Below are positions 17,340-25,376 of a stretch of DNA of 64,000 nucleotides, piece by piece (within the stretch, counting starts at the first letter, position 1; each line of letters starts with the position of its first letter). Where the stretch lies: contig NC_006396.1 of assembly GCF_000011085.1 (NCBI RefSeq), positions 2,542,001-2,606,000 of the forward strand, given 5' to 3'. This DNA is from Haloarcula marismortui ATCC 43049. GTDB taxonomy: Archaea > Halobacteriota > Halobacteria > Halobacteriales > Haloarculaceae. The notes below the pieces were generated by a model, which ran no database searches, was not told the DNA's origin, and saw only the letters and a program-made list of their open reading frames with translations. Made by a program: the position numbers and the translations under genes.

Positions 17340-17364
17340 GTGCGCCCGCCGCCGAGGTACTATT

Positions 17365-17910
17365 ATGAGTAATACAAACAACATTCAGGAGGAATGGACG
17401 GAGATGGTTGAGGAGATGAACAACGCGGTCGCTGACTCGATGGAGCAGAACATGAAGGCCCAGGCGGCCTTCGTGGAGTCGTGGGCCGATGCCGTCGAAG
17501 ATACGATCCCGGAGCAGGATGACCTTGCCGACGGGATGGACGGCTACAACCGCGCCTACGAGGAGTGGATGGACGCCGCAGAGCAGATGGTCGAACGCTC
17601 GACCGATGCCGCACAGGGCGAGGACGTCGACCCGGCCGAGTTCCGTGACATCTGGCTGCAGTCCGCAAACGAGGCGTTCAAGCACGTCATGGGCACCTCG
17701 GCCTTTGCGGCCGCCAACGGCCAGCTCGTCGAGTCGATGATGGAGATGCAACAGGAAGCGGACGACCTGAGCCAGGACACGCTGGAACAGCTCGGCTTCC
17801 CAACGCGCAACGACGTCGACGAAATCGCTGAGCGGCTCATCGAGCTTGAGCGCCGCCAGCACGCGGTCGAACAGAAGCTTGACCGCGTTCTCGAACACTT
17901 AGAAGAATAA
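17365..17910 (+). CDS. phaE: PhaE, PHA synthase subunit
   Basis: 181 residues, the size I recall for Haloarcula PhaE. It starts [20 protein letters not shown] and is helical, Met-, Glu- and Ala-rich, with a C-terminal helix [18 protein letters not shown] that should be the coiled-coil contact with PhaC. PhaE is required for activity of the class III haloarchaeal synthase. Two bases separate its stop from the phaC ATG, so the two are coupled. Confidence 0.93.
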   Translation: MSNTNNIQEEWTEMVEEMNNAVADSMEQNMKAQAAFVESWADAVEDTIPEQDDLADGMDGYNRAYEEWMDAAEQMVERSTDAAQGEDVDPAEFRDIWLQSANEAFKHVMGTSAFAAANGQLVESMMEMQQEADDLSQDTLEQLGFPTRNDVDEIAERLIELERRQHAVEQKLDRVLEHLEE

Positions 17911-17912
17911 CC

Positions 17913-19340
17913 ATGTCCAGCAACCCCTTCAATCCGTTCGAGGCCGCGCTCAACTGGCAGCGAAAGACGCTGGAGAACATGACCGACGCCGCTGAGACCA
18001 GTCAGGTCGCCGATGAGCGACTGGAGCTGATGGAGTCCGTCGACGTCGGCCAGACGCCCAGTAACGTCGTCTACGAGGAGAACAAGCTCGAACTCCTCCA
18101 CTACGACGCCGAAGCCGCTGGCATTGAGGTGCCGGACGAGGAGAAGGAAGACGTTCCGATACTCATCGTTTACGCGCTCATCAACCGACCGTACATCCTT
18201 GATCTGCAGGAGGAGCGGTCAGTCGTCCGACGCCTGCTTGAGGCGGGCCATGACGTGTATCTCATCGACTGGAACGAGCCGTCGCGGCTTGACCAGCACC
18301 TCACTCTCGATGACTACGTTAACCGCTACATGGACAACTGCGTCGACGTGGTCCGCGACCGCTCCGGGCAGGACGCGATCAACATCCTCGGCTACTGTAT
18401 GGGCGGCACGATGTCGGTGATGTACACCGCACTCCACAAGGAGAAGGTCAACACCCTGGGCCTGATGGCCGCCGGACTGTGCTTCGACCACACTGGCGGC
18501 GTCCTCGAAGAGTGGGGCTCCGAGGAGTACTACTCCCCGCAGGATGTCGTCGACACGTTCGGCAACGTCCCCGCGGATATGCTCGACATCGGCTTCGCGC
18601 TGATGGACCCCGTCGAAAACTACGTCACGAAGTACATCCGGTTCGCGGAGAACATGGAGAACGAGGGCTTCGTCGAGAACTTCGGCCGCATGGAGCAGTG
18701 GCTCGGTGACGGCATCGACGTGGCCGGCGAGGCCTACGTCCAGTTCCTCGAAGACGTGTACCAGGACAACAAGCTCTACAAGAACGAACTGGAACTCGAC
18801 GGCAAGCACGTCGACCTGGACAACATCGACATGCCTGTCCTCCAGCTCATGGGTGAGTACGACCACCTCATCCCGCCGGAGGCCTCCAAGCCGTTCAACG
18901 ATGTCATCGCCAGCGACGACACGCGAACCATCGAGTTCTCGACGGGCCACATCGGTCTCTCCGTCTCGTCGTCGACCCACGCTGACCTCTGGCCCGAGGT
19001 CGCCGAGTGGTACTCCGAGCGCAGCACGGGGAGCGAGGAAGTCGATATCGAGGTCGAGTCCCCCGAAGCGGCCGAAGACGACGCGGTAGACCAGTCGGAA
19101 CTCACCGACATCGACGTTGACGCGACCGACGATGTCGATGCCGACGCTACCGAAGACGATGCGACCGACGAACCCGCTGACGTGGATAGCGTCTCCGGTA
19201 TCGGCCCGACCTACGCCGAACGGCTGCACGACGCCGGCATTCACAGCGTCGCGGACCTGGCCGAGTACGACGCGGCCGACCTGGCCGACATCGCCGAAAC
19301 CACCGAATCCCGAGCACAGGACTGGCTCGATCAACTGTAA
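17913..19340 (+). CDS. phaC: PhaC, PHA synthase with C-terminal helix-hairpin-helix domain
   Basis: 475 residues. Catalytic residues are visible: the lipase-like box GYCMGG with Cys162, Asp317 in GEYDHLIPP and His346 in STGHIGL. The alpha/beta core spans about residues 50-365. After it an acidic linker (372-423, rich in Asp, Glu, Ala, Thr) leads into a C-terminal module (about 424-475) with [20 protein letters not shown], a helix-hairpin-helix motif of the RadA/DUF4332 type. Archaeal class III synthases have a longer C-terminus than bacterial ones. The fourth gene of phaR-phaP-phaE-phaC. It polymerises (R)-3-hydroxyacyl-CoA at the granule surface. Confidence 0.97.
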   Translation: MSSNPFNPFEAALNWQRKTLENMTDAAETSQVADERLELMESVDVGQTPSNVVYEENKLELLHYDAEAAGIEVPDEEKEDVPILIVYALINRPYILDLQEERSVVRRLLEAGHDVYLIDWNEPSRLDQHLTLDDYVNRYMDNCVDVVRDRSGQDAINILGYCMGGTMSVMYTALHKEKVNTLGLMAAGLCFDHTGGVLEEWGSEEYYSPQDVVDTFGNVPADMLDIGFALMDPVENYVTKYIRFAENMENEGFVENFGRMEQWLGDGIDVAGEAYVQFLEDVYQDNKLYKNELELDGKHVDLDNIDMPVLQLMGEYDHLIPPEASKPFNDVIASDDTRTIEFSTGHIGLSVSSSTHADLWPEVAEWYSERSTGSEEVDIEVESPEAAEDDAVDQSELTDIDVDATDDVDADATEDDATDEPADVDSVSGIGPTYAERLHDAGIHSVADLAEYDAADLADIAETTESRAQDWLDQL

Positions 19341-19379
19341 TTCGGCGCCCCTTTTCTGTTTCCCGCTGCACGACCAGCC

Positions 19380-19838
19380 ATGCGCGTCTCGGTCATCGGC
19401 GGCTCGACGGTCACTGACGAACAGTACCAACAGGCACGTGAGGTCGGGCAACTGCTCGGTGAGCATGGCCACGAAGTCGTCTGTGGCGGCCTCACCGGTG
19501 TGATGGAAGCAGTCTGCCGGGGTGCGAGCGAGGCCGGCGGTCACACTATCGGTATTTTACCCGGCGAGCGTACCGCGGCAGCGAACGACTACGTCCAGAC
19601 AGCTATTGCGACGGGGCTGGGCAACGCCCGCAACGTCCTCGTCGTGATGAACGGTGCGGCCGTCATCGCCGTCGACGGCGGCACCGGAACGCTCTCGGAA
19701 CTCGGCCACGCCCTCGACATAGACCGGCCGGTCGCTGGGCTCGGAACACACCGCTTCGACAGCCCGGTCGGCGACGCTATCGAACACGTCGACACCCCTG
19801 CCGAGGCTGTCGCATACGTTGAGTCTGCCGTGCAGTAG
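19380..19838 (+). CDS. TIGR00725/LOG-like Rossmann-fold protein
   Basis: 152 residues with a nucleotide-binding Rossmann-like fold of the lysine-decarboxylase-like/LOG superfamily: an N-terminal VIGGSTVTDEQY, a central CGGLTGVMEAVCRGA and AVDGGTGTLSELGHAL, where canonical LOG has PGGxGTxxE. LOG proteins hydrolyse nucleoside 5'-monophosphates, but TIGR00725-type members are uncharacterised. It follows phaC by 39 bp, possibly on its own transcript. A stand-alone enzyme; substrate unknown. Confidence 0.75.
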   Translation: MRVSVIGGSTVTDEQYQQAREVGQLLGEHGHEVVCGGLTGVMEAVCRGASEAGGHTIGILPGERTAAANDYVQTAIATGLGNARNVLVVMNGAAVIAVDGGTGTLSELGHALDIDRPVAGLGTHRFDSPVGDAIEHVDTPAEAVAYVESAVQ

Positions 19839-19846
19839 CCGCTGTT

Positions 19847-20071
19847 TCAGTCGAGTAGCCGCCGCAGTATCGCCGCAACAATGAGGTTCCCAACGCCAAG
19901 CAGCCTGACCCGACGACGGGCCCCGTCCTGTGGCGTGAACTCCACCGACAGCACCCAGCGATAGCCCAGCTGCGCCATCGACAGTAACAGCCCCGGAACG
20001 AGCAGATGAAGCGCGCCCGCTAGTGCTGTTCCGACCCACAGCAACCGCCGTTCGGTCCGTGTCAGGTCCAT
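19847..20071 (-). CDS. Small two-span membrane protein
   Basis: 74 residues, beginning MDLTRTERRLLWVGTALAG. Two hydrophobic stretches (about residues 11-32 and 55-70) are separated by a polar loop rich in Arg; likely a cytoplasmic-membrane protein. The stop codon lies 9 bp from the preceding gene's stop, in convergent orientation. Reasonable codon use and haloarchaeal composition support the frame. Family unknown. Confidence 0.5.
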   Translation of the reverse strand: MDLTRTERRLLWVGTALAGALHLLVPGLLLSMAQLGYRWVLSVEFTPQDGARRRVRLLGVGNLIVAAILRRLLD

Positions 20072-20381
20072 ACCGACTCAAAGGGATACGTCGGTTTGAC
20101 CGTGGCGTCTACTTCGTGATAGTAGGATTCTTAGGAGCGAGACGGCGTTCACCGCGGCTACGCTATCGTCATAGCGTCGTTATCCACCTATACTGAAAAC
20201 AAAAATAGAGAATCGCACCGATTCTTCACGAGGTCGACGGGCGAGGCAGGCATCCGCGGCCGAAGGCCGCGGTTCTCGGAATCGCCGCAAAGCGGCGATT
20301 CCGCCTTTTTCGCCAATGTGGCTTGCCTCGCGGGTCACTTCGTTCCCCGCTCGGCGTGCCGAGGTTTCTTCGAAACCTCGC
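20072..20381. other. 310-bp spacer carrying a cluster of hairpins after the thermosome gene
   Basis: No gene is visible. Reading the minus strand (thermosome transcript) it contains, in order: CGAGGTTTC-TTC-GAAACCTCG (20360-20380, 9-bp stem, immediately after the stop); GGAATCGCCGC and its complement (20278-20302); CCGCGGCC...GGCCGCGG (20254-20272); an arm GCGAGGCAGGC (20241-20251) that pairs with GCTTGCCTCGC (20321-20331) with one mismatch, enclosing the two previous hairpins; and GAATCG-CAC-CGATTC (20210-20224) followed on the minus strand by a T-rich run. Confidence 0.6.
20191..20224 (-). terminator. Candidate terminator of the thermosome transcript
   Basis: On the minus strand a 6-bp stem (GAATCG...CGATTC, 20210-20224) is followed by TCTATTTTTGTTTTCAG, a T-rich tract. 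Two supporting features (hairpin, then pyrimidine run) fit an intrinsic end of transcription about 160 bp downstream of the coding end. Confidence 0.45.
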
Positions 20382-22079
20382 TTACATCATGCCGCCCATA
20401 CCGCCGCCCATGCCGCCCATGCCGCCGCCCATTCCGCCGGGCGCGCCGCCTGGGCCGCCGGGTCCGCCTTCGTCCTCGTCGTCGTCGCCCTGGCCACCCT
20501 TGAGGTCGCCAGCAGCGATGACGTCGTCGATGCGGAGGATCATGACGGCTGCTTCGGTTGCGCTTTCGACAGCCTGGGTCTTGACACGGAGGGGCTCGAC
20601 GACGCCGTCCTCTTCCATGTCGACGACCTCACCGGTGTAGGCGTCAAGCCCGGAGGTGACTGCGCCACCGTCGTGCTTGCTGCGGAGGTCGACCAGCGAG
20701 TCGATCGGGTCGAGACCGGCGTTCTCCGCGAGGGTGCGCGGGATGACGTCGATGGCGTCGGCGAAGGCCTCGACGGCGAGCTGTTCGCGCCCACCGACGG
20801 AGTCGGCGTGGTCGCGCAGGCCGAGTGCGAGCTGCGTCTCGGGGGCACCGCCGCCGGGCAGGACCTTGCCGTCCTCCAGCGTGGCGGCGACGACGCCAAG
20901 CGAGTCCTCGATGGCGCGCTCGACTTCGTCGACGACGTGTTCGGTGCCGCCGCGGAGAATCATCGTGACAGCGCGGGCGTCCTCGACGTCCTCGACGAAG
21001 ATGCGCTCGTCGCCAGCGATGTCCTTCTGGGCAACGGAGCCGGCGAAGCCGAGGTCGTCGGCTTCGATGTCGTCGATGTTCGAGATGATGCGCGCGCCGG
21101 TCGAGCGCGAGAGCGCCTCGATGTCGGACTTCTTTGCGCGGCGAACAGCGAGGATGCCTTCCTGTGCGAGGTAGTGCTGGGCCATGTCGTCGATGCCCTT
21201 CTGGCAGAAGACGACGTCAGCACCGGCCTCGGCGAGCTGGTCGACCATTTCCTTGAGCTGTTCCTCTTCCTGGTCGAGGAACTGCTGGAGCTGGTCGGGG
21301 TCGGTGACGTTGACTTCGGTGTCGAGTTCCGTTTCCGGAACCTCGATGGCCGTGTCGAGCAGGGCCACGTCGGCGTCCTCGACGGCGAACGGCATGTTGT
21401 CGTGGACGCGTTCCTTGTCGACGATGACGCCTTCGACGAGTTCGGACTCATCGGTTGCGCCGCCGACGACGGTTTCGATCTGGATGTTGTCGGTGTCAAC
21501 GCTGCCGTCGTCGTCGACGACGGACTGTGCGGCGCGGACGACGAGCTCGGCGAGGACGTCCTTGGAGGACTCCGCGCCCTTGCCGGTCATCGCGGTCGCG
21601 GCGACCTTCTCGAGGGTCTCCGTGTCGTCGGCGTCGACGTCGATGGCGTTGTCTTCGAGGATTTCCTTGGCTTTCTCGGCGGCCTGGCGGTACCCCTGGG
21701 CCAGGATGCTGGCGTGGATGTCCTGGTCGAGGAGTTCCTCGGCCTTCGAGAGGAGTTCGCCGGCCATGACGACCGCCGTGGTCGTGCCGTCGCCCACTTC
21801 GTCTTCCTGGGTCTGGGCGACCTCGACGATCATGTTGGCGGCGGGGTGCTCGATGTCCATCTCGTCGAGGATGGTGACGCCGTCATTCGTGACGACGACC
21901 GAGCCCGAGTTGTCGACGAGCATCTTGTCCATGCCCTTCGGACCCAGAGTCGTCCGAACGGCCTCGGCGACGGCCGTCCCGGCCGTGATGTTCATCGACT
22001 GCGCGTCCTTTCCGGATGTCCGCTGGGACTCCTCGGAAAGTACAATCATGGGCTGGTTGCCCATCTGCTGTTGAGCCAT
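20382..22079 (-). CDS. ths: Thermosome (group II chaperonin) subunit
   Basis: 565 residues. The start [20 protein letters not shown] and the ATP-binding motifs [22 protein letters not shown] and GDGTTTAVV are typical of archaeal group II chaperonins, and the C-terminus ends in a Gly-Met-rich repeat ([18 protein letters not shown]). It folds proteins in an eight-fold, double-ring complex. The ATG at 22079 is 25 bases downstream of TATA box TTTTATATAG. The same promoter layout occurs at the second thermosome gene at 55564. The upstream frame to 22154 also contains a possible N-terminal extension ([10 protein letters not shown]) preceded by another TATA-like element. Confidence 0.96.
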   Translation of the reverse strand: MAQQQMGNQPMIVLSEESQRTSGKDAQSMNITAGTAVAEAVRTTLGPKGMDKMLVDNSGSVVVTNDGVTILDEMDIEHPAANMIVEVAQTQEDEVGDGTTTAVVMAGELLSKAEELLDQDIHASILAQGYRQAAEKAKEILEDNAIDVDADDTETLEKVAATAMTGKGAESSKDVLAELVVRAAQSVVDDDGSVDTDNIQIETVVGGATDESELVEGVIVDKERVHDNMPFAVEDADVALLDTAIEVPETELDTEVNVTDPDQLQQFLDQEEEQLKEMVDQLAEAGADVVFCQKGIDDMAQHYLAQEGILAVRRAKKSDIEALSRSTGARIISNIDDIEADDLGFAGSVAQKDIAGDERIFVEDVEDARAVTMILRGGTEHVVDEVERAIEDSLGVVAATLEDGKVLPGGGAPETQLALGLRDHADSVGGREQLAVEAFADAIDVIPRTLAENAGLDPIDSLVDLRSKHDGGAVTSGLDAYTGEVVDMEEDGVVEPLRVKTQAVESATEAAVMILRIDDVIAAGDLKGGQGDDDEDEGGPGGPGGAPGGMGGGMGGMGGGMGGMM

Positions 22080-22104
22080 AGTCAAACGATGATTGAATGT
22101 GCTT

Positions 22105-22114
22105 CTATATAAAA
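22105..22114 (-). promoter_or_regulatory. TATA box of the thermosome gene
   Basis: Minus-strand TTTTATATAG, 25 bases before the ATG. The 36-bp stretch from one base before this box to the ATG is 31/36 identical to the equivalent stretch of the second thermosome gene (55528-55563). Confidence 0.75.
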
Positions 22115-22116
22115 GC

Positions 22117-22127
22117 CACGGTGACCG
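22117..22127. promoter_or_regulatory. Palindrome just upstream of the thermosome TATA box
   Basis: ACGGT-C-ACCGT, 3 bp upstream of the TATA box on the minus strand. It is similar in core (CGGTSACCG) to a palindrome upstream of the second thermosome gene at 55497-55507, though at a different spacing. Confidence 0.35.
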
Positions 22128-22159
22128 TCGGTGTATCGCCCTATTACACGCCATACTCG

Positions 22160-22174
22160 ACGGTGTGACACCGT
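22160..22174. promoter_or_regulatory. Palindrome upstream of thermosome gene
   Basis: ACGGTGT-G-ACACCGT, a perfect 7-bp inverted repeat, about 45 bp upstream of the TATA box. It lies between a distal TATA-like GGGTATATAAACC (minus strand, 22186-22198) and the proximal box, so it could be an operator for heat-shock control. Confidence 0.4.
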
Positions 22175-22210
22175 GTAACGTGGGTGGTTTATATACCCGT
22201 TTATTGCCGC

Positions 22211-23266
22211 TTAGCGGCCCATTCCGAACCGACGGTGGCGTAGTTCCGGCGTAATCTGGATGCGAGAGATGTCCTGCCCGGTCCGGTACCAGACGAACGC
22301 CGCCCTTGTGAACAGTTCACGACACTCGATGCGGACTTCCCGGGGATTGCCATCGGTCCGCTCGTGGATATCTTCGATTGCGGCCCGGGTGAACAGGTTC
22401 GGGGCCTGCCCCTCGTAGGGTTCGTCTCGGAAGTACGCCAGCGAGCGGGCGGCGTACTCAGCTACGTCGTCCGGCGAAAACGGGTCGATACCCTCATAAT
22501 ATCGCAGCCGGGAGTCGAGTGTCCCGCGAATCTCCGCCACCCGCCGTTTCCCTTCCGGTGTGCCGGTGAGGAACAGCCGAACGCCGGCGTCGCCGGCCAC
22601 CTGCAGCGGCGACAGCAGGTCCGCCTCAAGCACTTCAATTTCGTCGACGACCAGTAAGAGCGTCTTGCCGTCCTCGCGCACGCGACGAACGATTTCGTGA
22701 ACAGCGTCTTTCGCTTCAGCGGTCGCCCACGGAATTCCGTCACGAACCTGCGAGTAGTTACGCTGGTCAATGGAATAGCCCGCGGCGTAGGCGGCTGTCA
22801 GAACCGTCTGGTAGAGTTTCCGGGGCGTCGTCTCACGGGGGTTGTCCAGATGCGTGATGACAAAGCCCTCGTGTTTCGAGAGGTCCCGCAGCACGATTTC
22901 TCGGAAGGCGGTCTTTCCGGTGCCGTAGGGACTCACTAACCCGATGTGCTGGTCCTGCAGGAGCCAGGACGTGACCTGATTCAGCATCTCGGTGTCGTGG
23001 CGGACGTACAGCGGTTCGGGCATATGGTCCAGCCCGGCTTCCTCAGTAAACGGGAGGTCTGTCACTGTGTCGGCCGTGCCGCCCAGCGCCTCGCCAAAGG
23101 CCAGCAGCCGCTGTTCGACCTCCTGTAGCTGGTCCAATAGCACGCCGGCAGCGGCGCTCTCGGCACGTTCTTCTTCTTCGGACCGGAGCGATTCGAGGCG
23201 GTCCATTACCTCCGAGACCGACTGTCCCGCGCCGCTAGAACCCGGTTGCTCTGTGTCGTCCACCAC
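22211..23266 (-). CDS. AAA+ ATPase (Orc/ExeA-like) with coiled-coil N-terminus
   Basis: 351 residues. The first ~90 residues are acidic and include two predicted coiled-coil helices ([18 protein letters not shown], then [19 protein letters not shown]). Walker [10 protein letters not shown] is at 112-120, Walker B LLLVVDE at 203-209, and sensor-type residues follow ([11 protein letters not shown]). The C-terminus ends MGR. It looks like AAA+ ATPases used in DNA transactions (ExeA/TniB/Orc-like); no winged-helix is obvious. Start GTG 23266 or 23263. A TATA-like ACATATAACG lies near 23300, so it has a promoter separate from the neighbour at 23353. Confidence 0.8.
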   Translation of the reverse strand: MVDDTEQPGSSGAGQSVSEVMDRLESLRSEEEERAESAAAGVLLDQLQEVEQRLLAFGEALGGTADTVTDLPFTEEAGLDHMPEPLYVRHDTEMLNQVTSWLLQDQHIGLVSPYGTGKTAFREIVLRDLSKHEGFVITHLDNPRETTPRKLYQTVLTAAYAAGYSIDQRNYSQVRDGIPWATAEAKDAVHEIVRRVREDGKTLLLVVDEIEVLEADLLSPLQVAGDAGVRLFLTGTPEGKRRVAEIRGTLDSRLRYYEGIDPFSPDDVAEYAARSLAYFRDEPYEGQAPNLFTRAAIEDIHERTDGNPREVRIECRELFTRAAFVWYRTGQDISRIQITPELRHRRFGMGR

Positions 23267-23352
23267 GGCTATCTCTCTCAGCCTTACCCGTCCGGCGCGT
23301 TATATGTTACGCCCCGAATTTCGAGGAAGATAACGTGACCTGTCCGTCCTAC

Positions 23353-24327
23353 CTAGAACGGCAGTGGAAACGGAACCGAGCCGTAGGCGTATCCTTCCAT
23401 GCTGCCGTCCGGTCGAGCGCGGAACACGATAGTCGGCGAGTACCCCACGTCTGGCTGTTCGCCGTAGACCCGATGCCAGTCGTCGTCCGGGAAGGAACTG
23501 CAGTCCACCACGAGGACCGCACCGGGGTGGGCCGCTAGCTGGTCGCGTGTCTTCGCATCGCCGGACGCCTTCACCGCGCCGACGGCGGTGTCGACCTGCC
23601 GTCGGGACGGCGGCCGCGGGCGAGTGACCTCAACGAGCGTGTCTTCGACCCGGAAATCGACGGAGTGGCCGGAGTCCAGTTCGACCTCGGGCCTGATGTC
23701 GTTGCCCGCATCGACGAGCAGTTTGGCGACGTTGAACTCGCCCATCGTCGCCCGCATCCGCGAGAGGTCAAAGCCCTCGCTGGTCCCGAGTTTGCTCGCC
23801 ATCGTGTAGCGGTAGTCGTCGAGTTCGCCGGTCGCGAGGAAGTCGTCGTAGAACGCCAGCCCGTCCGCCCGGTCGGCGTCCGGGAAGCCGCCGGCGTGGT
23901 CCCGGAAGAACGTCCGCGTCGACTCCCGGCCGTCTTTCGAGAGGAACACAGGCAGGAAAAAGTGCGCCAGCGTCTCGTACTCGGTGAGCCACGGGTCTTC
24001 GACCTCCAACTGTGCGAACAGTTCACGCTGGACCCACTCGCTGATTTCGTCTGGGACCTCGTCGAACGTGTACTTCTCCGTCCGCCACAGCGTCTCCGGG
24101 GTTTCGGTGTTACCGACCCAGTACGCCCGCTGGCCGTTCCAGCAAAACAGCGCCAGGTCGCCGTTATCCATCTCCAGCCGGCGCGCAGCCCACCCCTCTG
24201 GCGGAGCGAACCACGGCCCGTTCATCGTCGCACCGAAGGTGTTCTGCAACGGTGACAGCAGGTCTGTCCGGACCCGCTTCTCGCTCCATCGCTCGTTCGA
24301 CCGCCGCAGGCGTAAGGGACCAGCCAC
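23353..24327 (-). CDS. Putative restriction-endonuclease-fold protein, DUF5784-like
   Basis: 324 residues. The N-terminal ~190 residues are of unknown fold. The C-terminal third has the pattern of the PD-(D/E)XK nuclease fold: helix GEFNVAKLLVDAG (Glu197), strand with Asp224 (GHSVDFRV), strand LVEVTRP (Glu233), then a helix and a VLVVD strand. The canonical Lys is replaced by Thr235/Arg236, so it may be degenerate. I recall a haloarchaeal family of this type (DUF5784). It is 86 bp upstream of the AAA+ ATPase gene. A 10-bp-stem hairpin lies just upstream at 24355-24380. DNA cleavage is inference. Confidence 0.6.
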   Translation of the reverse strand: MAGPLRLRRSNERWSEKRVRTDLLSPLQNTFGATMNGPWFAPPEGWAARRLEMDNGDLALFCWNGQRAYWVGNTETPETLWRTEKYTFDEVPDEISEWVQRELFAQLEVEDPWLTEYETLAHFFLPVFLSKDGRESTRTFFRDHAGGFPDADRADGLAFYDDFLATGELDDYRYTMASKLGTSEGFDLSRMRATMGEFNVAKLLVDAGNDIRPEVELDSGHSVDFRVEDTLVEVTRPRPPSRRQVDTAVGAVKASGDAKTRDQLAAHPGAVLVVDCSSFPDDDWHRVYGEQPDVGYSPTIVFRARPDGSMEGYAYGSVPFPLPF

Positions 24328-24354
24328 AGGGTCGTGTAGACGGTCAGTGGTCTT

Positions 24355-24380
24355 GGGCGTTCCGCCCTATCGGAACGCCC
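24355..24380. repeat. 10-bp inverted repeat in divergent promoter
   Basis: GGGCGTTCCG-CCCTAT-CGGAACGCCC: perfect 10-bp arms, six-base loop, in the 154-bp region between two divergent genes (minus gene ending its 5' end at 24327, plus gene at 24482). Candidate operator or structured 5' leader. Confidence 0.5.
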
Positions 24381-24481
24381 TCGTTCGGCCCGCTCGACTG
24401 CTCTGTCGCCTGTATGGTGCGGTTTCTGGAACCACCGTTACATTGATAATCACTAGCAGCCAAGATTTATCGTGGTAACCT

Positions 24482-24655
24482 ATGTCGATGGGAGCGTACG
24501 ACGACGACGAACACGAACGCCGTGAGCGTAAGAACAGCGAGGTCGAACTGTCGGAAGACGACGACCGGAGTACATACCACGGGAGCGTCGACTACGACGG
24601 TGACGAGTCGACAGAAGAGCTGCTCGACCAGTTCAAGCAGATTAACTCCGACTGA
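24482..24655 (+). CDS. Small acidic haloarchaeal protein, DUF5786-like (57 aa)
   Basis: 57 residues starting MSMGAYDDDEHERRERKN. It is extremely acidic and ends EELLDQFKQINSD, resembling a small haloarchaeal family that I recall as DUF5786. Translation is supported by a TATA-like GATTTATC (about 24463-24470) and the overlap of its 3' end with the 3' end of the convergent gene at 24642 (14 bp). Role unknown; perhaps a small regulator. Confidence 0.7.
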   Translation: MSMGAYDDDEHERRERKNSEVELSEDDDRSTYHGSVDYDGDESTEELLDQFKQINSD

Positions 24656-25376
24656 CTGCGGTCGTTCTCGACCGGTAGCGCAATAGTCCGACAGAGACGG
24701 CTGTCACGGCAGTCACGGCTATCACATGGCCGACCAGCGCCGCGAGCAGCACCGGCTGGTCCAGCACGAACGGCACGAGCACGAGTTGGAGGACGCCAAA
24801 GCCCCATATCTCTAAGTCGGCTCGCATGAACACCCGTGCCGTCTCTGGGTCGAACCGGTAGCGAGCCGACCGCCACAGGCCCGTGACGCTGGCCCACCAG
24901 CCCGTCCCGATGCGGTAACTCACGTCCCAGAGGATGAGCAGCGTTAGATACACGACCAGTACCGGTGGCTCCGGCCCGAACAGCCGGCCCAGTAGCGGCA
25001 TCGAGCTAACCTGTGGGTCGAAGACGAACAGATGGGTGAGTAGCGCGATGTATGCGAGGACGGACAACACGACTTCGACGTTCGAGGCGAACAGCAGTGC
25101 ACGGTAGGTCGGCGGCACGTCGATACGCCGGATGAGCGTGCTAATGCGGAGCATCTCTGCGCTCCCGATGGTGGCGACGAACACGACGACCGTGCCGGCG
25201 ATTGCGGCGCTCCAGACCTCGTAGTACCACGACAGGGCGATGATGGCAACCTCGAAGATGAGGAGCTGAATCGCCATCGCTGCCCACGTCGGCAGCCGGA
25301 TTCCCGGCAGCGCGCCGATGATGCTCTCGTACACCCACGTCTCGCCGTAGTCGGGACGGGCGCTATCCCCGCTCAT
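24642..25376 (-). CDS. Multi-spanning membrane protein, function unknown
   Basis: 244 residues with five to six predicted transmembrane helices (for example MAIQLLIFEVAIIALSWYY and AAIAGTVVVFVATIGSAEML). A conserved-looking soluble loop follows the third helix (MLRISTLIRRIDVPPTY). It overlaps the NAD-dependent gene at 25373 by 4 bp, so the two are co-expressed. The 3' end overlaps the convergent DUF5786 gene by 14 bp. I do not recognise a family. Confidence 0.75.
   Translation of the reverse strand: MSGDSARPDYGETWVYESIIGALPGIRLPTWAAMAIQLLIFEVAIIALSWYYEVWSAAIAGTVVVFVATIGSAEMLRISTLIRRIDVPPTYRALLFASNVEVVLSVLAYIALLTHLFVFDPQVSSMPLLGRLFGPEPPVLVVYLTLLILWDVSYRIGTGWWASVTGLWRSARYRFDPETARVFMRADLEIWGFGVLQLVLVPFVLDQPVLLAALVGHVIAVTAVTAVSVGLLRYRSRTTAVSRS

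Noticed and set aside
20316..22112. Long open frame (598 codons) on the plus strand opposite the thermosome
   Set aside because: It is antisense to a clear chaperonin gene and its composition is the complement of Asp/Glu-rich coding; high GC gives such shadows.
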